DNA of 6,534 nt from Solobacterium sp. (lineage in GTDB: Bacteria; Bacillota_I; Bacilli_A; Erysipelotrichales; Erysipelotrichaceae). A program made the translations under genes and the position numbers. This document shows, piece by piece, positions 1 to 6,330 of this stretch. The notes under the pieces were generated by a model. The model saw only the letters and a program-made list of their open reading frames with translations, ran no database searches and was not told the origin of the DNA. Location: assembly GCA_017419465.1 (NCBI GenBank), contig JAFOLE010000075.1:1-6534 (forward strand), written 5' to 3'. The number at the start of each line of letters is the position of its first letter. Position 1 is the stretch's first letter.

Positions 1-10
1 GAAATCATAC

Positions 11-32
11 AGGGCTGCCATAAGGCAGCCCT
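11..32 (+). terminator. GC-rich hairpin, possible terminator of an upstream gene
   Basis: A perfect 9-bp stem (AGGGCTGCC at 11-19, GGCAGCCCT at 24-32) closes a 4-base ATAA loop. The bases after it (CATTCTGA) are only a degenerate T tract, so termination strength is uncertain. The hairpin ends about 11 bases before the Shine-Dalgarno of the gene at 54. No promoter is visible between them, so transcription of that gene either reads through the hairpin or starts outside the window. It could instead be a 5' UTR structure. Confidence 0.5.
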
Positions 33-53
33 CATTCTGAAGAAGGAAACCGG

Positions 54-617
54 ATGAAAGGATTCACGCGACTGCTCTGTCACCTCATCACTGATCTTGC
101 GGGCATTGCCTGCATTTTCATGTGCGTCCGGATGGCGCAGGGCAAGCCGGTTTCCCATCCTGCAGTATGGATCGGAGGACTGATCCTGTTTCTGATCTGG
201 ATCATCCTGCGGCTTTCCCGCATGCATTTATGCGAGCGCTATTCCATGAGGCAGTTTGAAGGAAAGTGGATCGAAGACCGGAAAACCAAAAAGGGACTGA
301 TGTACCGGGACAAGCCGGGATGTTATGCGATCCTGATCTACCGCTTTCCGCATCTTCTTCCCTTTACGGCAGGCTACTCCAATGTCTATGTCGGGCAGTC
401 CCTGGAGGTTTATCATCGGGTCCACAATCATCTCAACCGCAAGGGCAATGGGGATGTGTATGCGGATGTCCGGGACGGCAGGCATATCGAGATTGAAATC
501 TATCCCTGCCGCAAAGATAAACTGAATGATCTCGAGATCGAACTGATCCGGAAATACGACGCGGAAGAGTACTACAACCGCACCGCCGGCGGCGGGACAA
601 AACGCGGCCGCTTCTGA
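54..617 (+). CDS. membrane-anchored GIY-YIG nuclease-domain protein
   Basis: A 187-residue protein with two parts. Residues about 7-27 and 37-54 are hydrophobic and probably form a two-helix membrane hairpin. Residues about 87-180 form a GIY-YIG domain: GCY at 89-91 stands for GIY, YVG at 112-114 for YIG, followed by Arg122, Glu161 in an E-x-x-x-I helix, and Asn175 in YYNRTAGG. These match the conserved tyrosines, arginine, metal-binding glutamate and asparagine of the fold, so the nuclease site looks intact. GIY-YIG enzymes cut DNA in repair (UvrC), homing and restriction, but none of the accessory domains of those families is present. The substrate is unknown, and the helices would place the domain at the membrane, probably facing the cytoplasm. 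The start is ATG 54, with AGGA at 44-47 placed 6 bases upstream. The C-terminus ends in a short basic tail (KRGRF). The gene has no visible functional partner here. The domain call is firm; the biological role is not. Confidence 0.85.
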   Translation: MKGFTRLLCHLITDLAGIACIFMCVRMAQGKPVSHPAVWIGGLILFLIWIILRLSRMHLCERYSMRQFEGKWIEDRKTKKGLMYRDKPGCYAILIYRFPHLLPFTAGYSNVYVGQSLEVYHRVHNHLNRKGNGDVYADVRDGRHIEIEIYPCRKDKLNDLEIELIRKYDAEEYYNRTAGGGTKRGRF

Positions 618-652
618 ACAGTTTTCCGTGGCGTGAAGAAGGGAAAACACGG

Positions 653-658
653 TATACT
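653..658 (+). promoter_or_regulatory. candidate -10 element for the flavodiiron gene
   Basis: TATACT matches the sigma-A -10 consensus at five of six positions and would give a leader of about 33 bases before the ATG at 698. At 16-18 bp spacing there is no recognisable -35 (the bases near 630 read GGCGTG), and no TG precedes the hexamer. The assignment therefore rests on one element and on the need for a promoter somewhere in this 80-base gap. Confidence 0.3.
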
Positions 659-697
659 GAAAGACGGAGAATTACTGTTAGAAAGAGGTATAAACAT

Positions 698-1900
698 ATG
701 GACAGCCTGAAACTGAAAGATAATCTTTACTGGGTCGGAATCGAAGACTTTGACATGCGTGTCTTCGACATCATCATGACCACCGAATACGGATCCAGCT
801 TCAACTCCTACATTCTCAAGGGCAGTGAGGCAACGGTTCTGTTTGAAACGGAGAAGACAAAGTTCTTCGAAGACTACCTGCGGGAAATCGAGCAGGTGAC
901 TTCCGTCAAGGATATCAAGTATATCGTCATGAACCACACCGAGCCGGACCATGCGGACGGCATCGGAGAGCTGCTGAAGCTCAACCCGGAAATCGAAGTC
1001 ATCGGTACGATCGCCGCAGTAAACAACCTGAAACAGATCATGAACCGCGAGGACTTCAAGTTCCGTGTGGTAAAGAATCTTGAAACCCTGTCGCTCGGCG
1101 ATATTACCCTGGAATTCCACGTGCTTCCCAACCTGCACTGGCCGGATACCATGTGGACCTATGCGAAAGAGATCAAAACCCTCTTCCCGTGCGATTCCTT
1201 CGGTTCCCACTTTGCGACAAAGGAAGTGCTCCGTTCGCTCGTAACGGATGAGGAAGGCTACTGGAAGGCAACGAAGTACTACTTCGACTGCATCCTCGGC
1301 CCGTTCCGCCGTCCGTTTGTGGTCAACGGTCTCAAGCGTCTGGAAACCCTGGATGTGGATATGATCTGCACAGGTCACGGACCGGTGCTCGACAGCCACA
1401 TCGATGAGATCGTCGCAAAGTACAACGAATGGTGTGAAGCGCCGGTCAAGGAAAAGAAGAATGTCGTCATTCCGTATGTCACCGCGTATGGCTATACGGG
1501 AATGCTGGCGGAAGCGCTGGCAAAGGGCCTGCGTGAAAACGGCGTTGACGCCGAACTCTATGACATGGTTGAAGAGAAGGATGCCAATAAGGTCATCGAG
1601 GCGATCACAGCCGCAGACGGACTGCTCGTCGGTTCCCCGACGATCGTCGGCGAAGCGCTGCCTCCGGTCGCAAACCTGCTCAACGGACTTCATGCGGCAC
1701 TGGAAAAGGGCAAGCCGGCGATGGCATTCGGAAGCTTTGGCTGGAGCGGCGAGGCAGTACCTGCATTAACCGCAAAGCTGACTGCCCTGAAATACAACGT
1801 GCAGGAAGGCATGCGTGTCAAATTCAAGCCGTCCGAAGCGGATCTTGCGGCAGCGGAAGAATGCGGAAAGAACTTTGCGGAACTGGTAAAAGCCCGCTAA
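698..1900 (+). CDS. A-type flavodiiron protein (O2/NO reductase, FprA/ROO family)
   Basis: A 400-residue soluble enzyme of the flavodiiron family, which reduces O2 to water and/or NO to N2O with electrons from rubredoxin or a similar donor, protecting anaerobes. Residues about 1-245 form the metallo-beta-lactamase-like diiron domain. The ligand set appears complete: H80, E82, D84 and H85 (HTEPDH), H147 (LHWPDTM), D166 (PCDSFGSH) and H227 (CTGHGP). This is the ligand pattern and spacing known for FprA and rubredoxin:oxygen oxidoreductase. Residues about 255-400 form the flavodoxin-like FMN domain, with the phosphate loop at TAYGYT (262-267), GSPT at 312-315 and SFGWSGE at 346-352. Nothing follows the flavodoxin domain, so it is class A, without the fused rubredoxin or flavin reductase of other classes. 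The start is ATG 698, with AAAGAGG at 682-688. No rubredoxin gene is adjacent, so the electron donor must be encoded elsewhere. O2 versus NO preference cannot be read from the sequence. Confidence 0.95.
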   Translation: MDSLKLKDNLYWVGIEDFDMRVFDIIMTTEYGSSFNSYILKGSEATVLFETEKTKFFEDYLREIEQVTSVKDIKYIVMNHTEPDHADGIGELLKLNPEIEVIGTIAAVNNLKQIMNREDFKFRVVKNLETLSLGDITLEFHVLPNLHWPDTMWTYAKEIKTLFPCDSFGSHFATKEVLRSLVTDEEGYWKATKYYFDCILGPFRRPFVVNGLKRLETLDVDMICTGHGPVLDSHIDEIVAKYNEWCEAPVKEKKNVVIPYVTAYGYTGMLAEALAKGLRENGVDAELYDMVEEKDANKVIEAITAADGLLVGSPTIVGEALPPVANLLNGLHAALEKGKPAMAFGSFGWSGEAVPALTAKLTALKYNVQEGMRVKFKPSEADLAAAEECGKNFAELVKAR

Positions 1901-1907
1901 GAAACGG

Positions 1908-1936
1908 TTTACTTGAATTCATGTGTTTGTTATAAT
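1908..1936 (+). promoter_or_regulatory. sigma-A promoter for secG (and probably rnr-smpB)
   Basis: The -35 is TTTACT (1908-1913, four of six matches to TTGACA), the spacer is 17 bp, and the -10 is a perfect TATAAT (1931-1936). TG at 1928-1929, one base before the hexamer, makes it an extended -10. Transcription should start near 1941-1943, leaving a leader of about 26 bases that contains AAGGAG (1954-1959), 9 bases before the secG ATG. This is the best promoter match in the window. CATGTG (1920-1925) and CACATG (1944-1949) form inverted arms around the -10. Confidence 0.75.
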
Positions 1937-1968
1937 TGACAGGCACATGTAAAAAGGAGCTTTGAAAG

Positions 1969-2190
1969 ATGCTGAATGCATTGTTGATGATTGTCAGCGC
2001 AATGCTGATTATTCTTACCCTTCTGCAGGGCGGAAAATCTGATGGAATCTCAGGCGCATTTACCGGAAACGGCGGACTGAATCTGTTTGCGAACACGAAG
2101 GAACGCGGATCCGAAAAGGTGATTTCCAATATCACACTGGTACTCGGAATCGTATTCTTTGCCCTTGTAATTGCGATTCGTCTTGTCTGA
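1969..2190 (+). CDS. secG: preprotein translocase subunit SecG
   Basis: A 73-residue protein with the SecG layout. A first membrane helix spans residues about 2-20. A polar loop follows with the family's LLQxGK-type motif (LLQGGKSDG at 18-26) and a Gly-rich stretch ending in NLF (38-40). A second helix spans about 52-72, preceded by the typical I(T/S)xxL segment (SNITLVLG). SecG is the small accessory subunit of the SecYEG channel; it stimulates SecA-driven export and is usually not essential. Length and topology are normal for Gram-positive SecG. The start is ATG 1969, with AAGGAG 9 bases upstream, right behind a strong promoter. The position immediately upstream of rnr and smpB is the usual Bacillota arrangement and supports the call. 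A terminator follows 11 bases after the stop. Confidence 0.93.
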   Translation: MLNALLMIVSAMLIILTLLQGGKSDGISGAFTGNGGLNLFANTKERGSEKVISNITLVLGIVFFALVIAIRLV

Positions 2191-2201
2191 TCATCAAAGA
2201 G

Positions 2202-2230
2202 AAACAGCCGGTATGCACCGGCTGTTTTTT
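2202..2230 (+). terminator. intrinsic terminator between secG and rnr
   Basis: An uninterrupted stem pairs AAACAGCCGGT (2202-2212) with ACCGGCTGTTT (2217-2227) around a 4-base loop (ATGC). It runs straight into six T residues (2225-2230). This is a textbook Rho-independent terminator. It lies between secG and rnr, and no good promoter is seen between it and the rnr start. Partial read-through probably supplies rnr-smpB, which would make this an expression-setting element. Confidence 0.9.
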
Positions 2231-2242
2231 CAAAGTAATAAT

Positions 2243-2248
2243 AGGGAG
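2243..2248 (+). promoter_or_regulatory. ribosome-binding site that fixes the rnr start
   Basis: AGGGAG sits 6 bases before ATG 2255. The same reading frame is open further upstream to a TTG at 2171, inside secG, but that extension would be translated from the terminator sequence and adds 28 residues with no family resemblance. The Shine-Dalgarno therefore selects ATG 2255. The ATG at 2264 would be 15 bases away, which is too far. Confidence 0.8.
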
Positions 2249-2254
2249 AAAACC

Positions 2255-4531
2255 ATGAGCACAATGAAGGAAGAGATCCTGGCACTGGTCGGAAACAGCA
2301 AGAAACAGACCCTGGACCGGAATGCAATTGCGAAAAAACTGAATCTTTCCAAAGCGGTGGAGCTCGCCGAGTTTGACCGTGCAATGGATGAACTGGAAGA
2401 GGACGTTGAACTGTTCCGCGGCAAAGGCAACCGCTATATGACCCGCGAACAGAGCGGCGTGGCAGTCGGTGTACTGCATGTCAACCGCTACGGCACCGGC
2501 TATCTTGACCGGGAAGGACTTGCCTCGATCATGATCACCCCGGCCCGTCTCAACGGTGCCATGGACGGCGATACGGTCGCCGCACGCGCCGATGAAAGCG
2601 GCCGCTACAACATGTACGAAGCGGTAAACGGCAGTGTGCTGAAGATCCTCAAACGGGGAAAGGACTTCCTTGTCGGAACCTATATCGATACCCCGTACGG
2701 ACCGCGCTTCTGGCCGGATGATGAGAAGTTCCGCGGTTTCAGCATCTCCATGCAGGAACCGGACGGCTTTACGCCGCTGCCGGGACTCAAGGTCAAGGCA
2801 CGCATCGATACCTTCGGCAATCCGCTTGAGCTCACCTGGATCAAGAACATCGGATTCAAGGATGACCCGGGCGTGGATCTGCTTACGGTACTGCTCGACC
2901 ACGGCATCGATCCGGAATTTCCGGATGCGGTCATGAAGCAGGCAGAGGCAATTCCCCAGGAAGTTACCGAAGAACAGATGGAAGGCCGCACCGATCTGAC
3001 CGGAGAACTCACCATCACGATCGACGGTGATGACTCCAAGGACTTTGACGACGCGGTTGCGGTGGAAGCGGTGGAAGACGGATGGATCCTCAAGGTCTCC
3101 ATCGCAGATGTATCACATTATGTGACGGAAGGCAGCCCGCTCGATATCGAAGCGGCAGAGCGCGGAACGTCCAGCTATGTCATTGACAAGGTTGTGCCGA
3201 TGCTGCCGCAGTTATTAAGCAACGGTATCTGCTCGCTGAATCCCCATGTGATCCGTCTGACCAATACCTGTGAGATGAAGGTGGAAAAGAACGGCGCCGT
3301 GTCTGATTTCAAACTGTATCCGTCCTTTATCCGTTCCGCGGAGCGGATGACCTACCGCAATGTAAACAAGATGCTGGACGGGGATAAGGAAACTCTGGAA
3401 CAGTATGCCCATATCGCAAAACTCATCGAAGACCTCCGGGACTGCGCAGATGCGATCCGGGCACGCCGTGTTGCGGAAGGCGCAATTGACTTTGCGTCGG
3501 ATGAAGCGGATATCCGGGTCGATGAAACCGGCAAGCCGGTCTATGTCGGTAAGGCAGAGCGCGGACATGGCGAGATGATCATCGAAGACCTTATGATTGC
3601 GGCCAATGTCAGTGTCGCAAAGCTGATGAACCGCAACGGATTCCCGTGCATCTACCGTGTTCATGCGGAGCCGTCTGTCAAGAAACTGACGAACTATGCA
3701 CATATGGCCTATATGCTGGGACAGCCGTTCAATGTAAAGAACGCGGTCTCTCCGAAGGAGATTCAGCGTTACCTTAAATCCAAGGAGAATACCGAGGAAT
3801 ACAATGTGCTCTCCGCACAGATGCTGCGGTGCATGGCAAAGGCGGTCTATGATCCGCATTGCCTCGGACACTTCGGACTTGCGGAAGGCGAGTATCTGCA
3901 CTTCACGTCTCCGATCCGCCGTTATCCGGATCTCATCGTGCACCGGATGCTCAGAAGATATTACTTTGAGGAAGACTTCTCCCACCGCAAGGCGGATGAA
4001 GAGAATGTAAAGAAGTATGCGGTATCCTCTTCGGAACGCGAACGTGAAGCGGATGCGGCAGAATATGAATGCGAGGACATGAAGAAAGCCGAATACATGA
4101 AGGACAAGGTCGGCATGGTATTCGAAGGCGTCATTACCTCGGTCAAAAACTACGGCTTCTATGTAACACTGCCCGATACGATCGAGGGCATTGTCCGTGT
4201 GGACTCCCTGTATGACGGCTATTACCGCTATGATGAGGGCCGCATGGCACTGATCAATGACCGCACCAAGACGATGTACCGCATCGGTGAAAAGATTTCC
4301 GTACGTGTACTGTCAGCGTCCAAGGAAGCACGCACGATTGAATTCGGTGTGATCCGCAGCGGCGGCGGAAAAATCAGGGAAAAGACAGAGCCGGCAAACA
4401 AGGGACGCAAGACCCGTTCCCGCGCTGCACGCAAGGCAGAGCAGTACGGCTATGAACTGAAGAGAGATACACGCGGAAGGAAGCGGTCCGCGTCCGGAAG
4501 GAAACAGAATGGCAGATCAAAAAAACGCTAA
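2255..4531 (+). CDS. rnr: ribonuclease R (3'-5' exoribonuclease)
   Basis: A 758-residue RNase II/RNB-family enzyme that degrades structured RNA processively from the 3' end. It works in mRNA and rRNA quality control, including removal of non-stop messages during trans-translation. Domains in order: an N-terminal winged-helix region (about 1-63); a first cold-shock domain (about 67-125, GVAVGVLHVNRYGTGYL); a second (about 136-195); the RNB catalytic domain (about 245-575); an S1 domain (about 619-702); and a Lys/Arg-rich tail (about 703-758). The catalytic metal-binding aspartates are seen as D257, D263, D265 and D266 in the TIDGDDSKDFDD motif, and the RNB signature TSPIRRYPDL is at 551-560. 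Length and domain order are those of RNase R rather than RNase II. The start is ATG 2255, chosen on the AGGGAG at 2243-2248. The gene follows secG after a terminator and overlaps smpB by 23 bp; its last codons carry the smpB ribosome-binding site. No frameshift or missing residue was noticed. Confidence 0.97.
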   Translation: MSTMKEEILALVGNSKKQTLDRNAIAKKLNLSKAVELAEFDRAMDELEEDVELFRGKGNRYMTREQSGVAVGVLHVNRYGTGYLDREGLASIMITPARLNGAMDGDTVAARADESGRYNMYEAVNGSVLKILKRGKDFLVGTYIDTPYGPRFWPDDEKFRGFSISMQEPDGFTPLPGLKVKARIDTFGNPLELTWIKNIGFKDDPGVDLLTVLLDHGIDPEFPDAVMKQAEAIPQEVTEEQMEGRTDLTGELTITIDGDDSKDFDDAVAVEAVEDGWILKVSIADVSHYVTEGSPLDIEAAERGTSSYVIDKVVPMLPQLLSNGICSLNPHVIRLTNTCEMKVEKNGAVSDFKLYPSFIRSAERMTYRNVNKMLDGDKETLEQYAHIAKLIEDLRDCADAIRARRVAEGAIDFASDEADIRVDETGKPVYVGKAERGHGEMIIEDLMIAANVSVAKLMNRNGFPCIYRVHAEPSVKKLTNYAHMAYMLGQPFNVKNAVSPKEIQRYLKSKENTEEYNVLSAQMLRCMAKAVYDPHCLGHFGLAEGEYLHFTSPIRRYPDLIVHRMLRRYYFEEDFSHRKADEENVKKYAVSSSEREREADAAEYECEDMKKAEYMKDKVGMVFEGVITSVKNYGFYVTLPDTIEGIVRVDSLYDGYYRYDEGRMALINDRTKTMYRIGEKISVRVLSASKEARTIEFGVIRSGGGKIREKTEPANKGRKTRSRAARKAEQYGYELKRDTRGRKRSASGRKQNGRSKKR
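4498..4503 (+). promoter_or_regulatory. smpB ribosome-binding site inside rnr
   Basis: AAGGAA lies 5 bases before the smpB ATG at 4509 and within the basic C-terminal codons of rnr. Ribosomes finishing rnr pass over this site and terminate 20 bases beyond the smpB start, an arrangement that favours translational coupling. Confidence 0.65.
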
Positions 4532-4979
4532 GGTAAAAGTTGTTGCGGACAACCGGAAGGCGCGCCATGACTACTTCATTGAAGATACATATGAAGCGGG
4601 CATGGTGCTGACCGGAACCGAGATCAAATCGATCCGGGAAGGCCGTGTGCAGCTGAAGGATTCCTATATTTCCATCCGGCACGGAGAAGCCTGGATCAAG
4701 GGCATGCATGTAAGTCCGTACAAGTTCGGCAATATCTTCAATGTCGATCCGGAACGGGACCGCAAGCTGCTTCTTCATAAGGCGGAGATCCGCAAGTTGT
4801 TCGACAAGGTGCGCATCAAGGGATATACTCTGGTGCCGCTGCGCATTTATCTCAAGGGCGGCAGGGCAAAGATGGAAATCGCACTGGCAAAAGGCAAGGA
4901 CCTTTATGACAAGCGTGAATCCCAGAAACTTCGTGATGCGGCACGGGAAATGGAGAAAGCACTGAAGCTCCGGCGATAA
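4509..4979 (+). CDS. smpB: SsrA-binding protein SmpB
   Basis: A 156-residue protein of normal SmpB length. It binds the tRNA-like part of tmRNA and brings it to ribosomes stalled on mRNAs lacking a stop codon, so the peptide is tagged for proteolysis. Conserved blocks in order: NRKARHDYFI (15-24); TGTEIKSIREG (35-45); HVSPY (67-71); DPERDRKLLLHK (80-91); GYTLVPLRIY (105-114); and AKGKDLYDKRE (127-137). The DKR triplet (134-136) important for tmRNA function is present, followed by a basic C-terminal tail expected to enter the mRNA channel. The usual GKK before that triplet reads GKD here, with an aspartate at 131. The start is ATG 4509, inside rnr, with AAGGAA 5 bases upstream; the sequence MADQKN and the following family residues support it. 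It is expressed with rnr and terminated at 4983-5010. ssrA itself is not seen in the window. Confidence 0.97.
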   Translation: MADQKNAKVKVVADNRKARHDYFIEDTYEAGMVLTGTEIKSIREGRVQLKDSYISIRHGEAWIKGMHVSPYKFGNIFNVDPERDRKLLLHKAEIRKLFDKVRIKGYTLVPLRIYLKGGRAKMEIALAKGKDLYDKRESQKLRDAAREMEKALKLRR

Positions 4980-4982
4980 CAG

Positions 4983-5010
4983 ACAGAACGGCATATGCCG
5001 TTCTGTTTTT
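4983..5010 (+). terminator. intrinsic terminator after smpB
   Basis: A perfect 24-base palindrome (4983-5006) gives a 10-bp stem, ACAGAACGGC against GCCGTTCTGT, around an ATAT loop. It is followed directly by TTTTT (5006-5010). It begins 4 bases after the smpB stop and marks the end of the secG-rnr-smpB transcription unit. Confidence 0.93.
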
Positions 5011-5052
5011 GGCATATGCGCTGTGGTATGGTAGGAGAAAGGCTGAAAACAT

Positions 5053-6306
5053 ATGGCACGAAGAAGACGGAAATCACTGTTCAGACAGATATTCGGCTTT
5101 TTCATGCGTGTTCTGCTTGCGGCAATGATCATTTACTTCGGCCTGCGGATCGCGGCTCATTACGGCATCATAGACCAGTCCGCACTCCAGGAGGTCAGTG
5201 AGTCCGTCAGTGAAACGGTCGGCGAACATGTGGATCTTCCGGGTCTTCCTTCCGCAAAGCCGGTCATAAACTGGGATACTTCAAAGGAAGGATACTACTA
5301 TGCATTCCTGAATGAAGACGAACAGCAGGTATATCAGACGATCCTGCAGGCATGTGAATCCTTTGAATTCAAAGTGGAACTGCCGAAGGCTGTCAGTACG
5401 GATACGCTGTTTCATGCGGTCTGTGCGGTGACCTGTGATTATCCGGAGTATTATTGGGTGAATACGTCCTATACGTATTTCAAAAATGCCTATGACAACG
5501 TGCTCTCCGTTGAGTTCGCCTCGAACGGAGATGAAGCGCAGAAACTGGCGGAGATTGAACGGATGGCAGACGAAGTGCTTGCGGATCTTCCGGCTACCGA
5601 TTACGCCGCATACAAATATCTGTATGACTGGGTCATTGAAACAACAGACTATGATGCTTCTGCGGCAGAATCCGGCCAGCATCTGACCAGTGTGTTCTTT
5701 GATCACCGCTCGGTCTGTGCCGGGTATTCCAAGGCTTTTCAGTATCTCTGCCATAAAGCAGGACTCAAATGTACTTACGTGACCGGTGCGGCAGTCATGA
5801 GAGACGGTTCGCAGGGCAGTCATGCATGGAATCTGATCCGTGTCAACGGAACGTACTGCTGGGCGGATGTGACCTGGGGAGACCCGCTGTTTGAAGGCTA
5901 TGAGACGACCGCCACAAACTACAACTACTTTGCGGTTTCCGACCGTTTCCTCCGCAAGGAACATACGATCGATACGATGATCGCAAGCGAAGAGAATCAG
6001 ACACCGCTTCAGGTGGAATATCCGGTATGTGACAGTAATGACTGGGACTGGTACGTGCAGAACGGATCGTTTTTTGAGACATATGATGCCCAGGCAGTAA
6101 AGAACTATATTCTATGGGCACAGTACGCCGGACTGCTGCGTGTGGATCTGAAATTCGGCTCTTCAGAGGAACTGATGAATGCCGTAACGGATCTGCTTAC
6201 CAATGAGCGCTTTTTCTACATCCTGCAGGAATCCGGAATTCCGTGTACCCAGCTCTCCTATGTGCTGTTTGAGCCGATCGGGGCGGTATGGATCCTGCCG
6301 GGGTGA
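5053..6306 (+). CDS. membrane-anchored transglutaminase-like protein
   Basis: A 417-residue protein. A very basic N-terminus (RRRRK at 3-7) precedes one hydrophobic segment (about 14-36). This is typical of an uncleaved anchor with the N-terminus inside, so the rest probably lies outside the membrane. Residues about 38-75 form a polar linker (SESVSETVGE, Pro-rich LPGLPSAKP). A transglutaminase-like (papain-fold) domain covers about 185-280 with a full triad: Cys222 in SVCAGYSKAFQYL, His257 in GSHAWNLI and Asp272 in WADVTWGDP. A further region of about 140 residues (280-417) is unassigned. Family members act as proteases, amidases or cross-linking enzymes on cell-surface proteins or peptidoglycan in various bacteria; the substrate here is unknown. 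The start is ATG 5053, the first start after an in-frame TGA at 5044-5046. AAAGG (5038-5042) is the best-spaced ribosome-binding site; AGGAG at 5033-5037 is 15 bases away. The gene sits between two terminators and so looks monocistronic, though no clear promoter is visible. Confidence 0.85.
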   Translation: MARRRRKSLFRQIFGFFMRVLLAAMIIYFGLRIAAHYGIIDQSALQEVSESVSETVGEHVDLPGLPSAKPVINWDTSKEGYYYAFLNEDEQQVYQTILQACESFEFKVELPKAVSTDTLFHAVCAVTCDYPEYYWVNTSYTYFKNAYDNVLSVEFASNGDEAQKLAEIERMADEVLADLPATDYAAYKYLYDWVIETTDYDASAAESGQHLTSVFFDHRSVCAGYSKAFQYLCHKAGLKCTYVTGAAVMRDGSQGSHAWNLIRVNGTYCWADVTWGDPLFEGYETTATNYNYFAVSDRFLRKEHTIDTMIASEENQTPLQVEYPVCDSNDWDWYVQNGSFFETYDAQAVKNYILWAQYAGLLRVDLKFGSSEELMNAVTDLLTNERFFYILQESGIPCTQLSYVLFEPIGAVWILPG

Positions 6307-6330
6307 GAGACTTGAATTTGGTCAATTTTA

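Noticed and set aside
572..1693. A 373-codon open frame on the minus strand opposite the flavodiiron gene
   Set aside because: It is antisense to a gene with a full set of catalytic ligands, has no family resemblance, and arises from the codon bias of the sense strand. Similar minus-strand frames lie opposite rnr, smpB and the transglutaminase-like gene.
1913..1936. TTGAAT (1913-1918) as the -35 of the secG promoter
   Set aside because: It leaves only 12 bp to TATAAT; TTTACT at 1908-1913 gives the proper 17-bp spacing.
2237..2242. AATAAT as a -10 for a separate rnr promoter
   Set aside because: Transcription would begin at or inside the ribosome-binding site, and the -35 position falls in the terminator stem with a poor match.
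2171..2254. A 28-codon N-terminal extension of RNase R from TTG 2171
   Set aside because: It overlaps the secG end and the terminator, lacks a ribosome-binding site and adds no recognisable domain. AGGGAG at 2243-2248 points to ATG 2255.
4374..5132. A minus-strand frame of 252 codons crossing smpB and its terminator
   Set aside because: It would be translated through a perfect terminator palindrome and across the well-supported smpB gene, and its product is unlike any family I know.
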